From Campylobacter sp. (lineage in GTDB: Bacteria; Campylobacterota; Campylobacteria; Campylobacterales; Campylobacteraceae), in the NCBI RefSeq assembly GCF_020024835.1, contig NZ_JAHHTD010000033.1, forward strand, positions 1 through 14,344: DNA of 14,344 bases, in the 5' to 3' direction. Position numbers and translations under genes: made by a program. Each line of letters opens with the position of its first letter. Position 1 is the stretch's first letter. Positions 1 through 7,290 of the stretch are shown here, in pieces. The notes beneath the pieces are model-generated. The model saw nothing but the letters and a program-made list of their open reading frames with translations, searched no databases and was not told the DNA's origin.

Positions 1-1136
1 TTTTCAGGACTTAATAAAATCAACATTTCCAATAAATATAAACATTCTTTATAAATATTTTCATTTTTACCTAATATTTTTTTTAAAAATAAAACTAAAG
101 GTATAACAGTATTAGTATTAAATACACTTATTATATGGAAAAATCTTAATTCGTAATTTTCATATTTAAAAACAGTTGTTTTATTTATATCTGGGAAATT
201 GCGATATATTCTCGCATAATCTTTTAATTCTTTTAATAATTCTTTTAAATCATTTTCATTTAAATTTTTAATATAATCTTTATATAATAAACTCAATCCG
301 CTTAAATTATGTATTTCTGTATTAAAAATACCTTTTATAATTGCATAAGAATATAAAAGTATCTCACTTTTACTTCTTTTAACCCTACCAGTTTCAATTT
401 CTTCATTCCAAAATTCCTGCTCTTCTTTTTTGTTATCAAATACATTATCCCAATATTCTTCATAATATTTATTGGCCTTATTTTCATCACTTATCTTTAT
501 AATTTTATCAAATAAGGCATTTTTTATAATATCAGTAGATGATAATCTTAATCCTGTAGAATTTATAGAATCAAATATTTTTTGTTCATCTTCATTTGCA
601 TTCAAACAAACAACAACCCATAATTTACTATCAATAATATATTTTATAAATTCAAATAAATTAATATTATTAAACTCATTTTTTATTTTTTCGCTAAAAT
701 AATTATAACAACCAAAAATTCCATTTTCTTCTTGATTATTAATATTTTCATCTTTTAAAATTTTTTCATATTTTTCTTTATCTAATCTTGAATGGTTAAT
801 TTTTGGTATATCATCAGTAAAATTTTCAAATAAATAATCTTTAAAATAATTTTTTTGTTGATTATCTAAAAAATTACATAAAACTTTAATCAAAATTGAA
901 AAAGTAGTAAGCCTTTGTTGCCCATCAATTACAATAGAATAAATTTCAACTCCACTATCTCTTTTTAAAATAATAGAACCTAAAAAATGTTCTTTGTTTT
1001 CTATAAAACTATTTTTTAAATCATTTAATAACTGCTCCCAATTTTCTTTTTTCCAAACATAAGGCCTTTGAAAAAAAGGAACAACAATCCTTTTTTCATC
1101 TCTTATAAAATTAAAATTATTTTCCCTAGCTTCCAT
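1..1136 (-). CDS. DUF262 (GmrSD/ParB-fold) protein, N-terminal part, cut by window edge
   Basis: The minus-strand frame stays open from an ATG at 1136 to the window edge, giving 378 codons with no stop, so the C-terminus is not seen. Hallmarks of DUF262 are visible: VPFFQRPYVW near residues 19-28, the DGQQR motif at 71-75 followed by LTT, and FDSINSTGLRLSSTD near 188-202. In the family, the N-terminal ParB/sulfiredoxin-like fold with DGQQR binds or hydrolyses nucleotides. It is often followed by a DUF1524 HNH nuclease domain, as in GmrSD type IV restriction enzymes. That second domain would lie outside the window, so I cannot tell a nuclease from a lone DUF262 protein. A GGAA ribosome site lies 7 nt before the ATG. 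An ATG at 1147 is in another frame. The start is only 20 bp after the gyrB stop, so read-through transcription from gyrB is likely. No signal peptide or membrane segment is apparent. A role in phage or plasmid defence is inference from the family. Confidence 0.85.
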   Translation of the reverse strand, partial: MEARENNFNFIRDEKRIVVPFFQRPYVWKKENWEQLLNDLKNSFIENKEHFLGSIILKRDSGVEIYSIVIDGQQRLTTFSILIKVLCNFLDNQQKNYFKDYLFENFTDDIPKINHSRLDKEKYEKILKDENINNQEENGIFGCYNYFSEKIKNEFNNINLFEFIKYIIDSKLWVVVCLNANEDEQKIFDSINSTGLRLSSTDIIKNALFDKIIKISDENKANKYYEEYWDNVFDNKKEEQEFWNEEIETGRVKRSKSEILLYSYAIIKGIFNTEIHNLSGLSLLYKDYIKNLNENDLKELLKELKDYARIYRNFPDINKTTVFKYENYELRFFHIISVFNTNTVIPLVLFLKKILGKNENIYKECLYLLEMLILLSPE

Positions 1137-1156
1137 ATTATTTCCATATACAAAAA

Positions 1157-3475
1157 TCAAACATCCAAATGCTTAACATCTTTAGCGTGAGTTTGTATAT
1201 ATTCACGGCGAGGTTCTACATCATCACCCATAAAAAGATTAAAAATATCATCAGCTCTTTGTGCATCTTCAATAGTAATTTTTAATAAGCGACGATTACT
1301 AGGATCCATAGTAGTATCCCATAATTGCTCAGGATTCATTTCACCAAGACCCTTATATCGTTGTATATAAGCACCTTTTTTAGCGTTTTTTTCTACTTCA
1401 TCTAAAATATCTAAGATATCTTTATCAAAATTTAAATCTCTTTCTTTAATTTTTTGATAAATATAATTTGCTTCTTCATAAAGTGGATTTGTAAATAAAT
1501 CATCATTAATTAATAACTCTTCTAAACCATTTTCAGTTTGTATATAAAGACGAATTTCATTATCATTTATGTAAGAATTTAAAATATTATAATTTTGTTT
1601 TTCTAAAAATTCCTTAACAATCTTAAACAATTCTTCATTATTTGACTTTATAAAATCAGGATTTTCTATTAAATATCTAATTACTGAAATTACATTAAAT
1701 CTTTTTTCTAGTTCTTTTAATGTATTTTTATAAGCAGCAACAATCTTTAAAAAATCCTTTAAATCATTAAGTCCTATACCTTCATAATTTGAATTTTCAA
1801 TACCAATTTCAATTAAATAATCATTTAAAGCTTTTTCATCTTTAAGATAAATTTCTTTTTTTTGACCTTTTTTGTATCGATAAAGTGGTGGTTGAGCTAA
1901 ATAAATATGTCCATTTGCTACAAGATCATTCATAAATCTAAAAAAGAATGTTAAAAGCAAAGTCTGTATATGAGATCCATCTACATCAGCATCTGTCATA
2001 ATAATAATTTTATGATATCTTAATTTTTCTATATCAAATTCATCTCCTATACCACAACCAAAAGCAGTAATCATATTTTGAATTTGTTCAGATTTTAAAA
2101 TTTTATCAAGTCTTGCTTTTTCTACATTAAGTATTTTACCTCTTAAAGGTAAAATAGCTTGAAATGTTCTTTCACGACCTTGTTTAGCACTTCCACCAGC
2201 ACTATCTCCTTCTACAAGATAAATTTCACTTTCACTTGGATTTTTACTTTGACAATCAGCTAATTTTCCAGGCAAAGTTCCTACACTAGAGCTTTCTTTT
2301 TTACGAGTTAGTTCTCTTGCTTTTTTAGCAGCTTCCCTACCTCTAGCTGCCATTAAAGCCTTATTCATAATAGCTTTTGCTTCTATAGGATTTTCTTCAA
2401 AATATTTACTTAAATATTCAAAAGAAGCTTTAGAAACAATAGGACGCACATAAGATGAGCCTAATTTACCTTTAGTTTGACCTTCAAATTGAGGTTCAGG
2501 CACTTTTACACTCACTACAGCGATTAAACCTTCTCTTACATCTTCTCCGGTGATTTTAGAATCTTTTTCTCTAGCACTAGCATTTGCTTCAATATAATTA
2601 CTAATAACTCTAGTAAGACCCATTCTAAAACCAGCCTCGTGAGTGCCACCATCTGGAGTTTTAATATTATTAACAAAAGAAAGTAAATTTTCACTATAAC
2701 TATCATTGTAAAGTAAAGCTACTTCGACATTAACATCTTCTTCATCTACATTAAAAAATATAGCTTTAGTTAAAGCTTGTTTTTTATTCATATCAATAAC
2801 AAACTGACTTATTCCACCTTCATAATGAAAACTTTCAGATTTACCTATACGATTGTCTTTAAAATTTATAGTTATTTTTGGATTTAAATAAGCAAGTTCT
2901 TTAAATCTTTTAGCTAAAATTTCATAATCAAATTCTGTTATTTCAAAAATACTATCATCAGGCCAAAATTCTATAGTAGTTCCAGTTTTTTTACTAGTTC
3001 CTATTGTCTCAAAATTGCTAATAGTCTTACCTTCTGAAAATTCTTGTCTATAAATTTCACCATCTCTATGAATAGTTGCAACTAATTTTTTTGATAAAGC
3101 ATTTACAACACTTACTCCAACACCATGCAAACCACCTGAAACTTTATAAGTATCTTTATCGAATTTGCCTCCTGCATGTAAAACGGTTAAAACAACAGTC
3201 AAAGTAGGAATATTTTCAGTTGGATGAATACCTACTGGAATTCCACGACCATTATCACTTACTATACAAGAACCTTCAGTTGTAATTTCTACATTTATAA
3301 CATCACAAAAACCAGCCATAGCTTCATCAATAGAATTATCAACTACTTCATAAATCATATGGTGAAGACCATTTATATTAGTATCACCTATATACATACC
3401 AGGACGTTTTCTAACAGCCTCTAAACCTTTTAAAACTTTAATATTACCGGCGTTATAATTTTGCTTTTCTTGCAT
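1157..3475 (-). CDS. gyrB: DNA gyrase subunit B
   Basis: GyrB is the ATPase and TOPRIM subunit of gyrase. With GyrA it forms the A2B2 enzyme that adds negative supercoils to DNA. The 772-aa length is typical for Campylobacter. The GHKL ATPase domain shows EVVDNSIDEA with catalytic Glu43 and Asn47, DNGRG near 74-78 and the lid motif GGLHGVGVS at 114-122. QTKGKLGSS (about 333-341) carries the transducer lysine. The TOPRIM domain shows EGDSAGG at 422-428, PLRGKILNVEKA and DADVDG at 495-500. The conserved C-terminal YKGLGEMNPEQLW motif is present. AAGGA precedes the ATG and overlaps the dnaN stop codon, 9 bp away, so the two genes are probably co-transcribed and translationally linked. The gene reads away from the origin, co-directional with replication. 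No frameshift or missing key residue was seen. Confidence 0.98.
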   Translation of the reverse strand: MQEKQNYNAGNIKVLKGLEAVRKRPGMYIGDTNINGLHHMIYEVVDNSIDEAMAGFCDVINVEITTEGSCIVSDNGRGIPVGIHPTENIPTLTVVLTVLHAGGKFDKDTYKVSGGLHGVGVSVVNALSKKLVATIHRDGEIYRQEFSEGKTISNFETIGTSKKTGTTIEFWPDDSIFEITEFDYEILAKRFKELAYLNPKITINFKDNRIGKSESFHYEGGISQFVIDMNKKQALTKAIFFNVDEEDVNVEVALLYNDSYSENLLSFVNNIKTPDGGTHEAGFRMGLTRVISNYIEANASAREKDSKITGEDVREGLIAVVSVKVPEPQFEGQTKGKLGSSYVRPIVSKASFEYLSKYFEENPIEAKAIMNKALMAARGREAAKKARELTRKKESSSVGTLPGKLADCQSKNPSESEIYLVEGDSAGGSAKQGRERTFQAILPLRGKILNVEKARLDKILKSEQIQNMITAFGCGIGDEFDIEKLRYHKIIIMTDADVDGSHIQTLLLTFFFRFMNDLVANGHIYLAQPPLYRYKKGQKKEIYLKDEKALNDYLIEIGIENSNYEGIGLNDLKDFLKIVAAYKNTLKELEKRFNVISVIRYLIENPDFIKSNNEELFKIVKEFLEKQNYNILNSYINDNEIRLYIQTENGLEELLINDDLFTNPLYEEANYIYQKIKERDLNFDKDILDILDEVEKNAKKGAYIQRYKGLGEMNPEQLWDTTMDPSNRRLLKITIEDAQRADDIFNLFMGDDVEPRREYIQTHAKDVKHLDV

Positions 3476-3484
3476 ATATTTTCC

Positions 3485-4552
3485 TTATAATATTACAGGC
3501 ATTATGATAGTTTGTAATTCTTCAGAAGAAACTAAAAAAGCCATATGAGGTTCATTTATACTTAATTTAAAATTTTCACTTTCTATAGAATTTAAAAAAT
3601 CTGTAATGAATTTATTTTTAATACAAAGATTAAATTCTTCTTCTATATCAAGTTCTATATCAAGTTCAGTTTTTGCTTCCATATTATCTAAACTAATGCC
3701 TTCAAATACAAGTTTATTTTTATAAAAATTTAATTTCATTTTTTCTGTGATTATGTTGATTTTTTTAAGAGCATCTTTAAAATCTTCTGTTTTAAATATA
3801 AATTCTTTCGTAATATTTTTTGGAATTACTCTTTCATAATCAGGGAATTTATCGTTAATAAGTTTTGTAAAAAATTCAAAATTTTCATTTTTAGCGATTA
3901 ATATATTTTCATCATAATAAATTTCTATTTTTTCAAAAAATATTTTTTGCATTTCAAAAATAGCTTTTTTTGGGATACAAAGATTAAATTCTTTTTCATT
4001 AGTTTTATTTAGAGTAAAAATTGCTAAACGTTTCGTATCTGTTCCTACAAAATTTATATGAGAAGTTTTAATATCTAATAACGCACCATTTAAAGAATAT
4101 TTTGGATTATTAGTATCAACTGCTGGTAATATTTTTTTTAAAGATCTACTTAAATCACTAGAATCAATATCAAATTTATCTTTGCCTTCTGTACTTGGGA
4201 AATTTGGAAAGTCTTCATTATTAAACATAGGAAGTTTATATTTTGTTCCTTTTTGTCTAATAAATAAAAAGTTTTCTATAGTTTCTAAAACAACATCTTC
4301 GTTATTTAAATTTTTTATAATATCTAAAATACTTTTTGCATTAGCTGTAGCAAATCCAGGATTTTCTACTTTAATTTTTTTAATTTTATAATTAATTCCT
4401 ATTTCATAATCACTTGCTTTAATGATTAATTTATCCTCAATTACTTCAAAAAGAAGATGAGAAGCTATATTACTAGAATCTTTTTTATCAACATATGAGT
4501 TGGTTAATACTATAGCTGATTCAAGGGTATTTTTGTTTATGCTTATTTTCAT
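3485..4552 (-). CDS. dnaN: DNA polymerase III sliding clamp (beta subunit)
   Basis: The beta clamp dimerises into a ring around DNA and tethers DNA polymerase III and other clamp-binding proteins. The 355-aa length fits the three-domain bacterial clamp. The N-terminus (MKISINKNTLESAIVLTNSYVDKK) resembles epsilonproteobacterial DnaN. Internal segments such as LNGALLDI and DTKRLA fit the domain 2 clamp fold. The C-terminus ends in the family-typical IIMPVIL. Position between dnaA and gyrB on the same strand is the classic bacterial origin order. AAGGA lies 7 nt before the ATG. The 135 bp upstream, between dnaA and dnaN, holds DnaA boxes and is the probable oriC, so DnaA occupancy could affect transcription into this gene. 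Confidence 0.97.
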   Translation of the reverse strand: MKISINKNTLESAIVLTNSYVDKKDSSNIASHLLFEVIEDKLIIKASDYEIGINYKIKKIKVENPGFATANAKSILDIIKNLNNEDVVLETIENFLFIRQKGTKYKLPMFNNEDFPNFPSTEGKDKFDIDSSDLSRSLKKILPAVDTNNPKYSLNGALLDIKTSHINFVGTDTKRLAIFTLNKTNEKEFNLCIPKKAIFEMQKIFFEKIEIYYDENILIAKNENFEFFTKLINDKFPDYERVIPKNITKEFIFKTEDFKDALKKINIITEKMKLNFYKNKLVFEGISLDNMEAKTELDIELDIEEEFNLCIKNKFITDFLNSIESENFKLSINEPHMAFLVSSEELQTIIMPVIL

Positions 4553-4586
4553 TGTTTATTCCTTGGTATTTTTAAAAATTTATTTT

Positions 4587-4592
4587 ATCATA
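4587..4592 (-). promoter_or_regulatory. dnaN: Candidate dnaN promoter -10 element
   Basis: TATGAT on the minus strand would give a start near 4580 and a leader of roughly 27 nt that contains the dnaN ribosome site. The imperfect DnaA boxes at 4604-4620 would then lie just upstream of the promoter. An alternative -10, TATAAA, is at 4637-4642. In such AT-rich DNA this is weak evidence. Confidence 0.3.
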
Positions 4593-4603
4593 ATAATAAG
4601 CAA

Positions 4604-4620
4604 TGTGAAAATGTGAAAAA
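4604..4620 (-). promoter_or_regulatory. Pair of imperfect DnaA boxes
   Basis: Two overlapping-phase sites with the TTCAC core on the minus strand (TGTGAAAAT and TGTGAAAAA, 8 bp apart) face the perfect pair across the AT-rich centre of the region. They are weaker matches and could be low-affinity sites. Confidence 0.5.
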
Positions 4621-4673
4621 GTATTTTGAAGTTTTTTTTATAGTTTATTTAGACTATGGAATAAAAAATAATA

Positions 4674-4692
4674 TTATTCACATTTATTCACA
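4674..4692 (+). promoter_or_regulatory. Tandem perfect DnaA boxes
   Basis: TTATTCACA occurs at 4674-4682 and again at 4684-4692, with one base between them and a 10 bp repeat distance (one helical turn). This places two DnaA molecules on the same DNA face. The right-hand copy runs into the 3' end of dnaA. Confidence 0.8.
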
Positions 4693-6019
4693 TAGAACTT
4701 TTTATTTTTGTTAGAATTTTATTTTTTAATTCATCTATAATCATCTTTAGATTTTCATTTTCTTTAATGAGTTCTTGAATTTTTTTAATATTATGCGATA
4801 TAGCCGTGTGATCTTTCATATTAAAAAATCTTGCAAGTTGAGGCATAGACATAGTTGTTAATTCTCTTGATAAAAATATTACAACTCTTCTTGCTATAAC
4901 AATATTTTGTGTTTTTTTATTTGATTTTATGTCATTTGGTTTTAAATTATAACTTTTTGCAACTTCATTTAGTATATCTTCTATATTTATATTTTCTTTA
5001 TTTTCTTTAATATGATCTTTCATAAAACTTTTTACTATTTCTAATGTAATTTTTTGATTAAAAAGCCTAGCTTGGGCATTTAAATTTGTGATCATACCTT
5101 CAATTTCTCTAATATTATTACCCATAGAAGTGGCGATATAACTAATAACTTCTGAATCAAGATCTATAGCATTAAATTGACATTTTTTCTTAATAATAGC
5201 TATTTTTGTATCTAGTTGTGGAGGTGTGATATCTGCAATTATCCCATTTGCAAAGCGACTTTTTAAACGTTCTGTAATACCTTTTAATACATTAGGTGGA
5301 TTATCACTTGTCATAATAATTTGACCAAATTTTTCTTTAATTTCATTAAATGTGAAAAAAAATTCTTCTTGAATTTTGTCAGTTTTGCCAAGAAATTGCA
5401 CATCATCTATAAGTAAAACATCGCAATTTTTGTATTTTTCATGAAATTTATTCATTGTTTTATTATTTAAATGAGAAGTAAAATCGTTGATAAAATTATC
5501 ACTAGTTGCATAGATAACTTTGTATCCATTATCTAAGCAAACATTTCCTACAGCTTGAAGTAAATGAGTTTTTCCAAGTCCAGTTGGACCATAAATAAAA
5601 ATAGGATTATAAAGTTTTCCTAGTTTATTTTTATTTGTGATAGCTTTACAAGTAGCATAAGCATATTGATTAGAATCCCCTACAACAAAGCTGTCAAAGG
5701 TAAAAGAAGGATTTAAAATAGTGCTTTGTGCTTTAATTTGTGAAATATCTACTTTTAAATTATTTTTGATAGAAGTTTTAACTTCACCAGTTGTAATGAT
5801 AATTTGAGGATTAATACCTGTTTTAACTTCGTAAAAATATGCTAATTTTTGAGAATATTTTGTTTGTATAAATTTAGCTAAAAAATGATTTGGTGCTATA
5901 AATACTAAAGTATTATTTTTACTTGATTTTTCACTAAATTGTAAATGTGAAATATAGTTTTGGTATTCATTATCTGTAATTTCAGTTTTAAATTCTTGTA
6001 AAAAATCTTTTATATTCAT
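4688..6019 (-). CDS. dnaA: Chromosomal replication initiator protein DnaA
   Basis: DnaA binds DnaA boxes at oriC, forms an ATP-dependent filament that opens the duplex, and helps load the helicase. The 443-aa protein shows the four-domain plan. There is a short N-terminal domain (about 1-75) and a linker. The AAA+ domain has Walker A GPTGLGKT at 144-151, Walker B LLIDDVQF around 202-209, and the ERLKSRF arginine-finger region at 250-256. The C-terminal DNA-binding domain carries the DHTAISHNI signature at 403-411. IKAQSTILNPSFTFDSFVVG is nearly identical to the C. jejuni protein as I remember it, while the N-terminus and C-terminus diverge more. The ATG is preceded by an AAGAAA ribosome site. 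The gene diverges from ruvC. Its 3' end overlaps a perfect DnaA box, so the coding and origin sequences share bases. Confidence 0.98.
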   Translation of the reverse strand: MNIKDFLQEFKTEITDNEYQNYISHLQFSEKSSKNNTLVFIAPNHFLAKFIQTKYSQKLAYFYEVKTGINPQIIITTGEVKTSIKNNLKVDISQIKAQSTILNPSFTFDSFVVGDSNQYAYATCKAITNKNKLGKLYNPIFIYGPTGLGKTHLLQAVGNVCLDNGYKVIYATSDNFINDFTSHLNNKTMNKFHEKYKNCDVLLIDDVQFLGKTDKIQEEFFFTFNEIKEKFGQIIMTSDNPPNVLKGITERLKSRFANGIIADITPPQLDTKIAIIKKKCQFNAIDLDSEVISYIATSMGNNIREIEGMITNLNAQARLFNQKITLEIVKSFMKDHIKENKENINIEDILNEVAKSYNLKPNDIKSNKKTQNIVIARRVVIFLSRELTTMSMPQLARFFNMKDHTAISHNIKKIQELIKENENLKMIIDELKNKILTKIKSSM

Positions 6020-6051
6020 TTGTTTTCTTAAAATAATTAATTATTGGTAAA

Positions 6052-6057
6052 ATTCTA
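6052..6057 (-). promoter_or_regulatory. dnaA: Candidate dnaA promoter -10 element
   Basis: TAGAAT on the minus strand, one base from the TATAAT consensus, lies 33 bp upstream of the dnaA ATG. Campylobacter sigma-70 promoters lack a strong -35 box, so this is a plausible but unproven promoter. Confidence 0.4.
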
Positions 6058-6101
6058 TCTTAATTTTTATAAAAACTGGTTAAAATTATTGACTTAAATA
6101 A

Positions 6102-6121
6102 ATTTCACATAGCTGTGAAAT
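6102..6121. promoter_or_regulatory. Inverted pair of DnaA-box-like sites between dnaA and ruvC
   Basis: ATTTCACA (6102-6109) and TGTGAAAT (6114-6121) form a perfect 8-bp inverted repeat around a TAGC spacer. Each arm carries the TTTCACA/TGTGAAA core related to TTATTCACA. A further GTGAA occurs at 6126-6130, overlapping the ruvC ribosome site. The position between divergent dnaA and ruvC suits DnaA autoregulation or a second origin sub-region like H. pylori oriC1. A palindrome for another regulator is also possible. Confidence 0.5.
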
Positions 6122-6132
6122 AAAGGTGAAAA

Positions 6133-6600
6133 TTGAAAGTATTAGGAATTGATCCTGGCTCTAGATATTGTGGTTATGCTATCATTGAAAAAAAGAATAA
6201 TAAAAATCAACTCATAGAAGCAGGACTTATAAAAATTAAACCTAACAATTTGCAATATCAAATCACAGAACTTTGCGAAGGACTTGATTTAATATTTAAA
6301 AATCATCAATTTGATGAAGTAGCAATAGAAGATATATTTTTTGCATATAATCCAAAAACGGTTTTAAAATTAGCTCAATTTCGTGGAGCTTTAAGTCTTA
6401 AAATTTTGCAACTTCATGGAGATTTTGCAGAATACACCCCATTACAAGTCAAAAAAGCAGTTACAGGTAAAGCAAAATCCACAAAAGAACAAGTCTCTTT
6501 TATGGTAAAAAGATTACTTGGTATATCTAAAGATATAAAACCTTTAGATATTACAGATGCTATCGCAGTAGCTTTAACTCATTTAGCAAATTTAAGATAA
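6133..6600 (+). CDS. ruvC: Crossover junction endodeoxyribonuclease RuvC
   Basis: RuvC cuts Holliday junctions as a dimer, acting with the RuvAB branch-migration motor. The 155-aa length is slightly shorter than the usual 160-173. The RNase H-like fold's four acidic catalytic positions are visible: Asp7 in GIDPGSR, Glu66 in VAIEDIFF, and Asp139 and Asp142 in PLDITDAIAVALTH. The start is TTG at 6133, chosen because KVLGIDPGS must lie at the N-terminus and AAAGG (6122-6126) sits 6 nt upstream. The gene diverges from dnaA; in C. jejuni the same pair flanks the arbitrary zero point of the genome map. The ruvC stop lies 3 bp from the end of the convergent hypothetical gene, with no room for a terminator between them. 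Confidence 0.96.
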   Translation: MKVLGIDPGSRYCGYAIIEKKNNKNQLIEAGLIKIKPNNLQYQITELCEGLDLIFKNHQFDEVAIEDIFFAYNPKTVLKLAQFRGALSLKILQLHGDFAEYTPLQVKKAVTGKAKSTKEQVSFMVKRLLGISKDIKPLDITDAIAVALTHLANLR

Positions 6601-6603
6601 AAA

Positions 6604-7230
6604 TTAATTTCCTATGAAATAAATTTCTACATCTCGTAAAAGTTTTTCACATATGGCAGAATCTGTATTTTTATCAACGACTAAATTTATGTGATTTTTT
6701 GTATCTCTAAAACTTCCAGCTGATTTTGAATTTTTTACTTCTAATTTTTGATTATCTTTTAAATATTTAATTGTAATCACAAATTTAGTGGCTGCAGAAG
6801 CTTCTCCAAGGTTAGTTTCTATTACCACACTCATATTTGCAGCTTTAGCTAAAGTTGTTTGAATTTTATTAAGAATTTCTTTTATTCTTCTGTTTAGTTC
6901 TATAATTTTTAAAATATATTTATTATCAATACTCTCAAAAGAAACTTTTAGCTTATTCATAATTTCTTGATTTGTTGGCTTATCAGGAGCGACATACACC
7001 ATATAAAATCCATTTTTAATATCAATTTTAGTGCTTTTTGTATCTCTTCCTGTAGCAAAAACTTTCACATAAACAGCATTATCAAGATATACTCTATCTA
7101 TCATAGGACCATAAATTTCATATTCTCTTTTTCTTATAATAACTTCTCTAGCTGCTACTTGAATTTTTACTGAACATTCGTGAATTAAAGGTTCCATTTC
7201 TTTTTTTATTTCAAGTAGTTCTTTAAGCAT
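6604..7230 (-). CDS. Unrecognised conserved-looking protein, 208 aa
   Basis: I do not recognise this family. The product is a soluble, lysine-rich protein with no signal peptide or membrane segment. Residues 1-40 and about 85-132 look helical, and the second stretch (from about 103, with LNRRIKEILNKIQTTLAK) is amphipathic and could form a coiled coil. Residues 45-82 and 134-205 look beta-rich. ATG at 7230 is preferred over the in-frame TTG at 7233 because AAGGA (7237-7241) is 6 nt from the ATG but only 3 nt from the TTG. A clear TATAAT lies at 7261-7266, so it probably has its own promoter. It converges on ruvC with a 3 bp gap and is not obviously part of the fucose module. Codon use looks like its neighbours. 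It opposes the direction of replication expected from the adjacent origin. Confidence 0.85.
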   Translation of the reverse strand: MLKELLEIKKEMEPLIHECSVKIQVAAREVIIRKREYEIYGPMIDRVYLDNAVYVKVFATGRDTKSTKIDIKNGFYMVYVAPDKPTNQEIMNKLKVSFESIDNKYILKIIELNRRIKEILNKIQTTLAKAANMSVVIETNLGEASAATKFVITIKYLKDNQKLEVKNSKSAGSFRDTKNHINLVVDKNTDSAICEKLLRDVEIYFIGN

Positions 7231-7260
7231 CAATTATCCTTGTTAAATTATTTTCTTGCG

Positions 7261-7266
7261 ATTATA
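7261..7266 (-). promoter_or_regulatory. Sigma-70 -10 element for the 208-aa gene
   Basis: TATAAT on the minus strand, preceded by GT and an upstream T-run, lies 30 bp before the ATG at 7230 and just after the IclR gene stop. The expected transcript start is near 7254, leaving a leader of about 24 nt with an AAGGA ribosome site. Confidence 0.65.
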
Positions 7267-7290
7267 ACAAAAAAATATTTAATTTTTTAG

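Larger units (their letters stand above)
4553..4692. other. Probable chromosomal replication origin (oriC), dnaN-dnaA intergenic region
   Basis: Two perfect TTATTCACA DnaA boxes lie in direct tandem at 4674-4682 and 4684-4692. The second overlaps the dnaA stop codon and the last dnaA sense codon. Two box-like sites in the opposite orientation, TGTGAAAAT (4604-4612, two mismatches) and TGTGAAAAA (4612-4620, one mismatch), lie towards dnaN. Between them is an almost pure A/T stretch with T-runs (about 4621-4673) that could be the unwinding element. It also contains a short inverted repeat, ATAGT/ACTAT (4640-4644 and 4653-4657). From memory, the C. jejuni origin is in this same dnaA-dnaN interval. 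Function is inferred from box arrangement and position and has not been demonstrated. Confidence 0.75.

Noticed and set aside
472..702. 76-aa plus-strand reading frame inside the DUF262 gene
   Set aside because: It is antisense to a clear coding frame with family motifs, is hydrophobic and low-complexity, and has no convincing ribosome site.
3224..3424. 66-aa plus-strand frame opposite the start of gyrB
   Set aside because: Its residues are the antisense shadow of the ATPase domain; it is rich in Thr, Ile, Tyr and Asn and matches no family I know.
4182..4391. 69-aa plus-strand frame opposite dnaN
   Set aside because: Antisense to a conserved gene and without a plausible start signal.
6967..7173. 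68-aa plus-strand frame opposite the 208-aa gene
   Set aside because: The minus-strand frame has the promoter, ribosome site and balanced composition; this one does not.
7231..7233. TTG at 7233 as start of the 208-aa gene
   Set aside because: Only 3 nt from the AAGGA site, while ATG at 7230 has normal 6 nt spacing.
7267..7290. Intrinsic terminator after the IclR gene
   Set aside because: Only A- and T-runs are present without a stable stem, so I do not call it as a feature.
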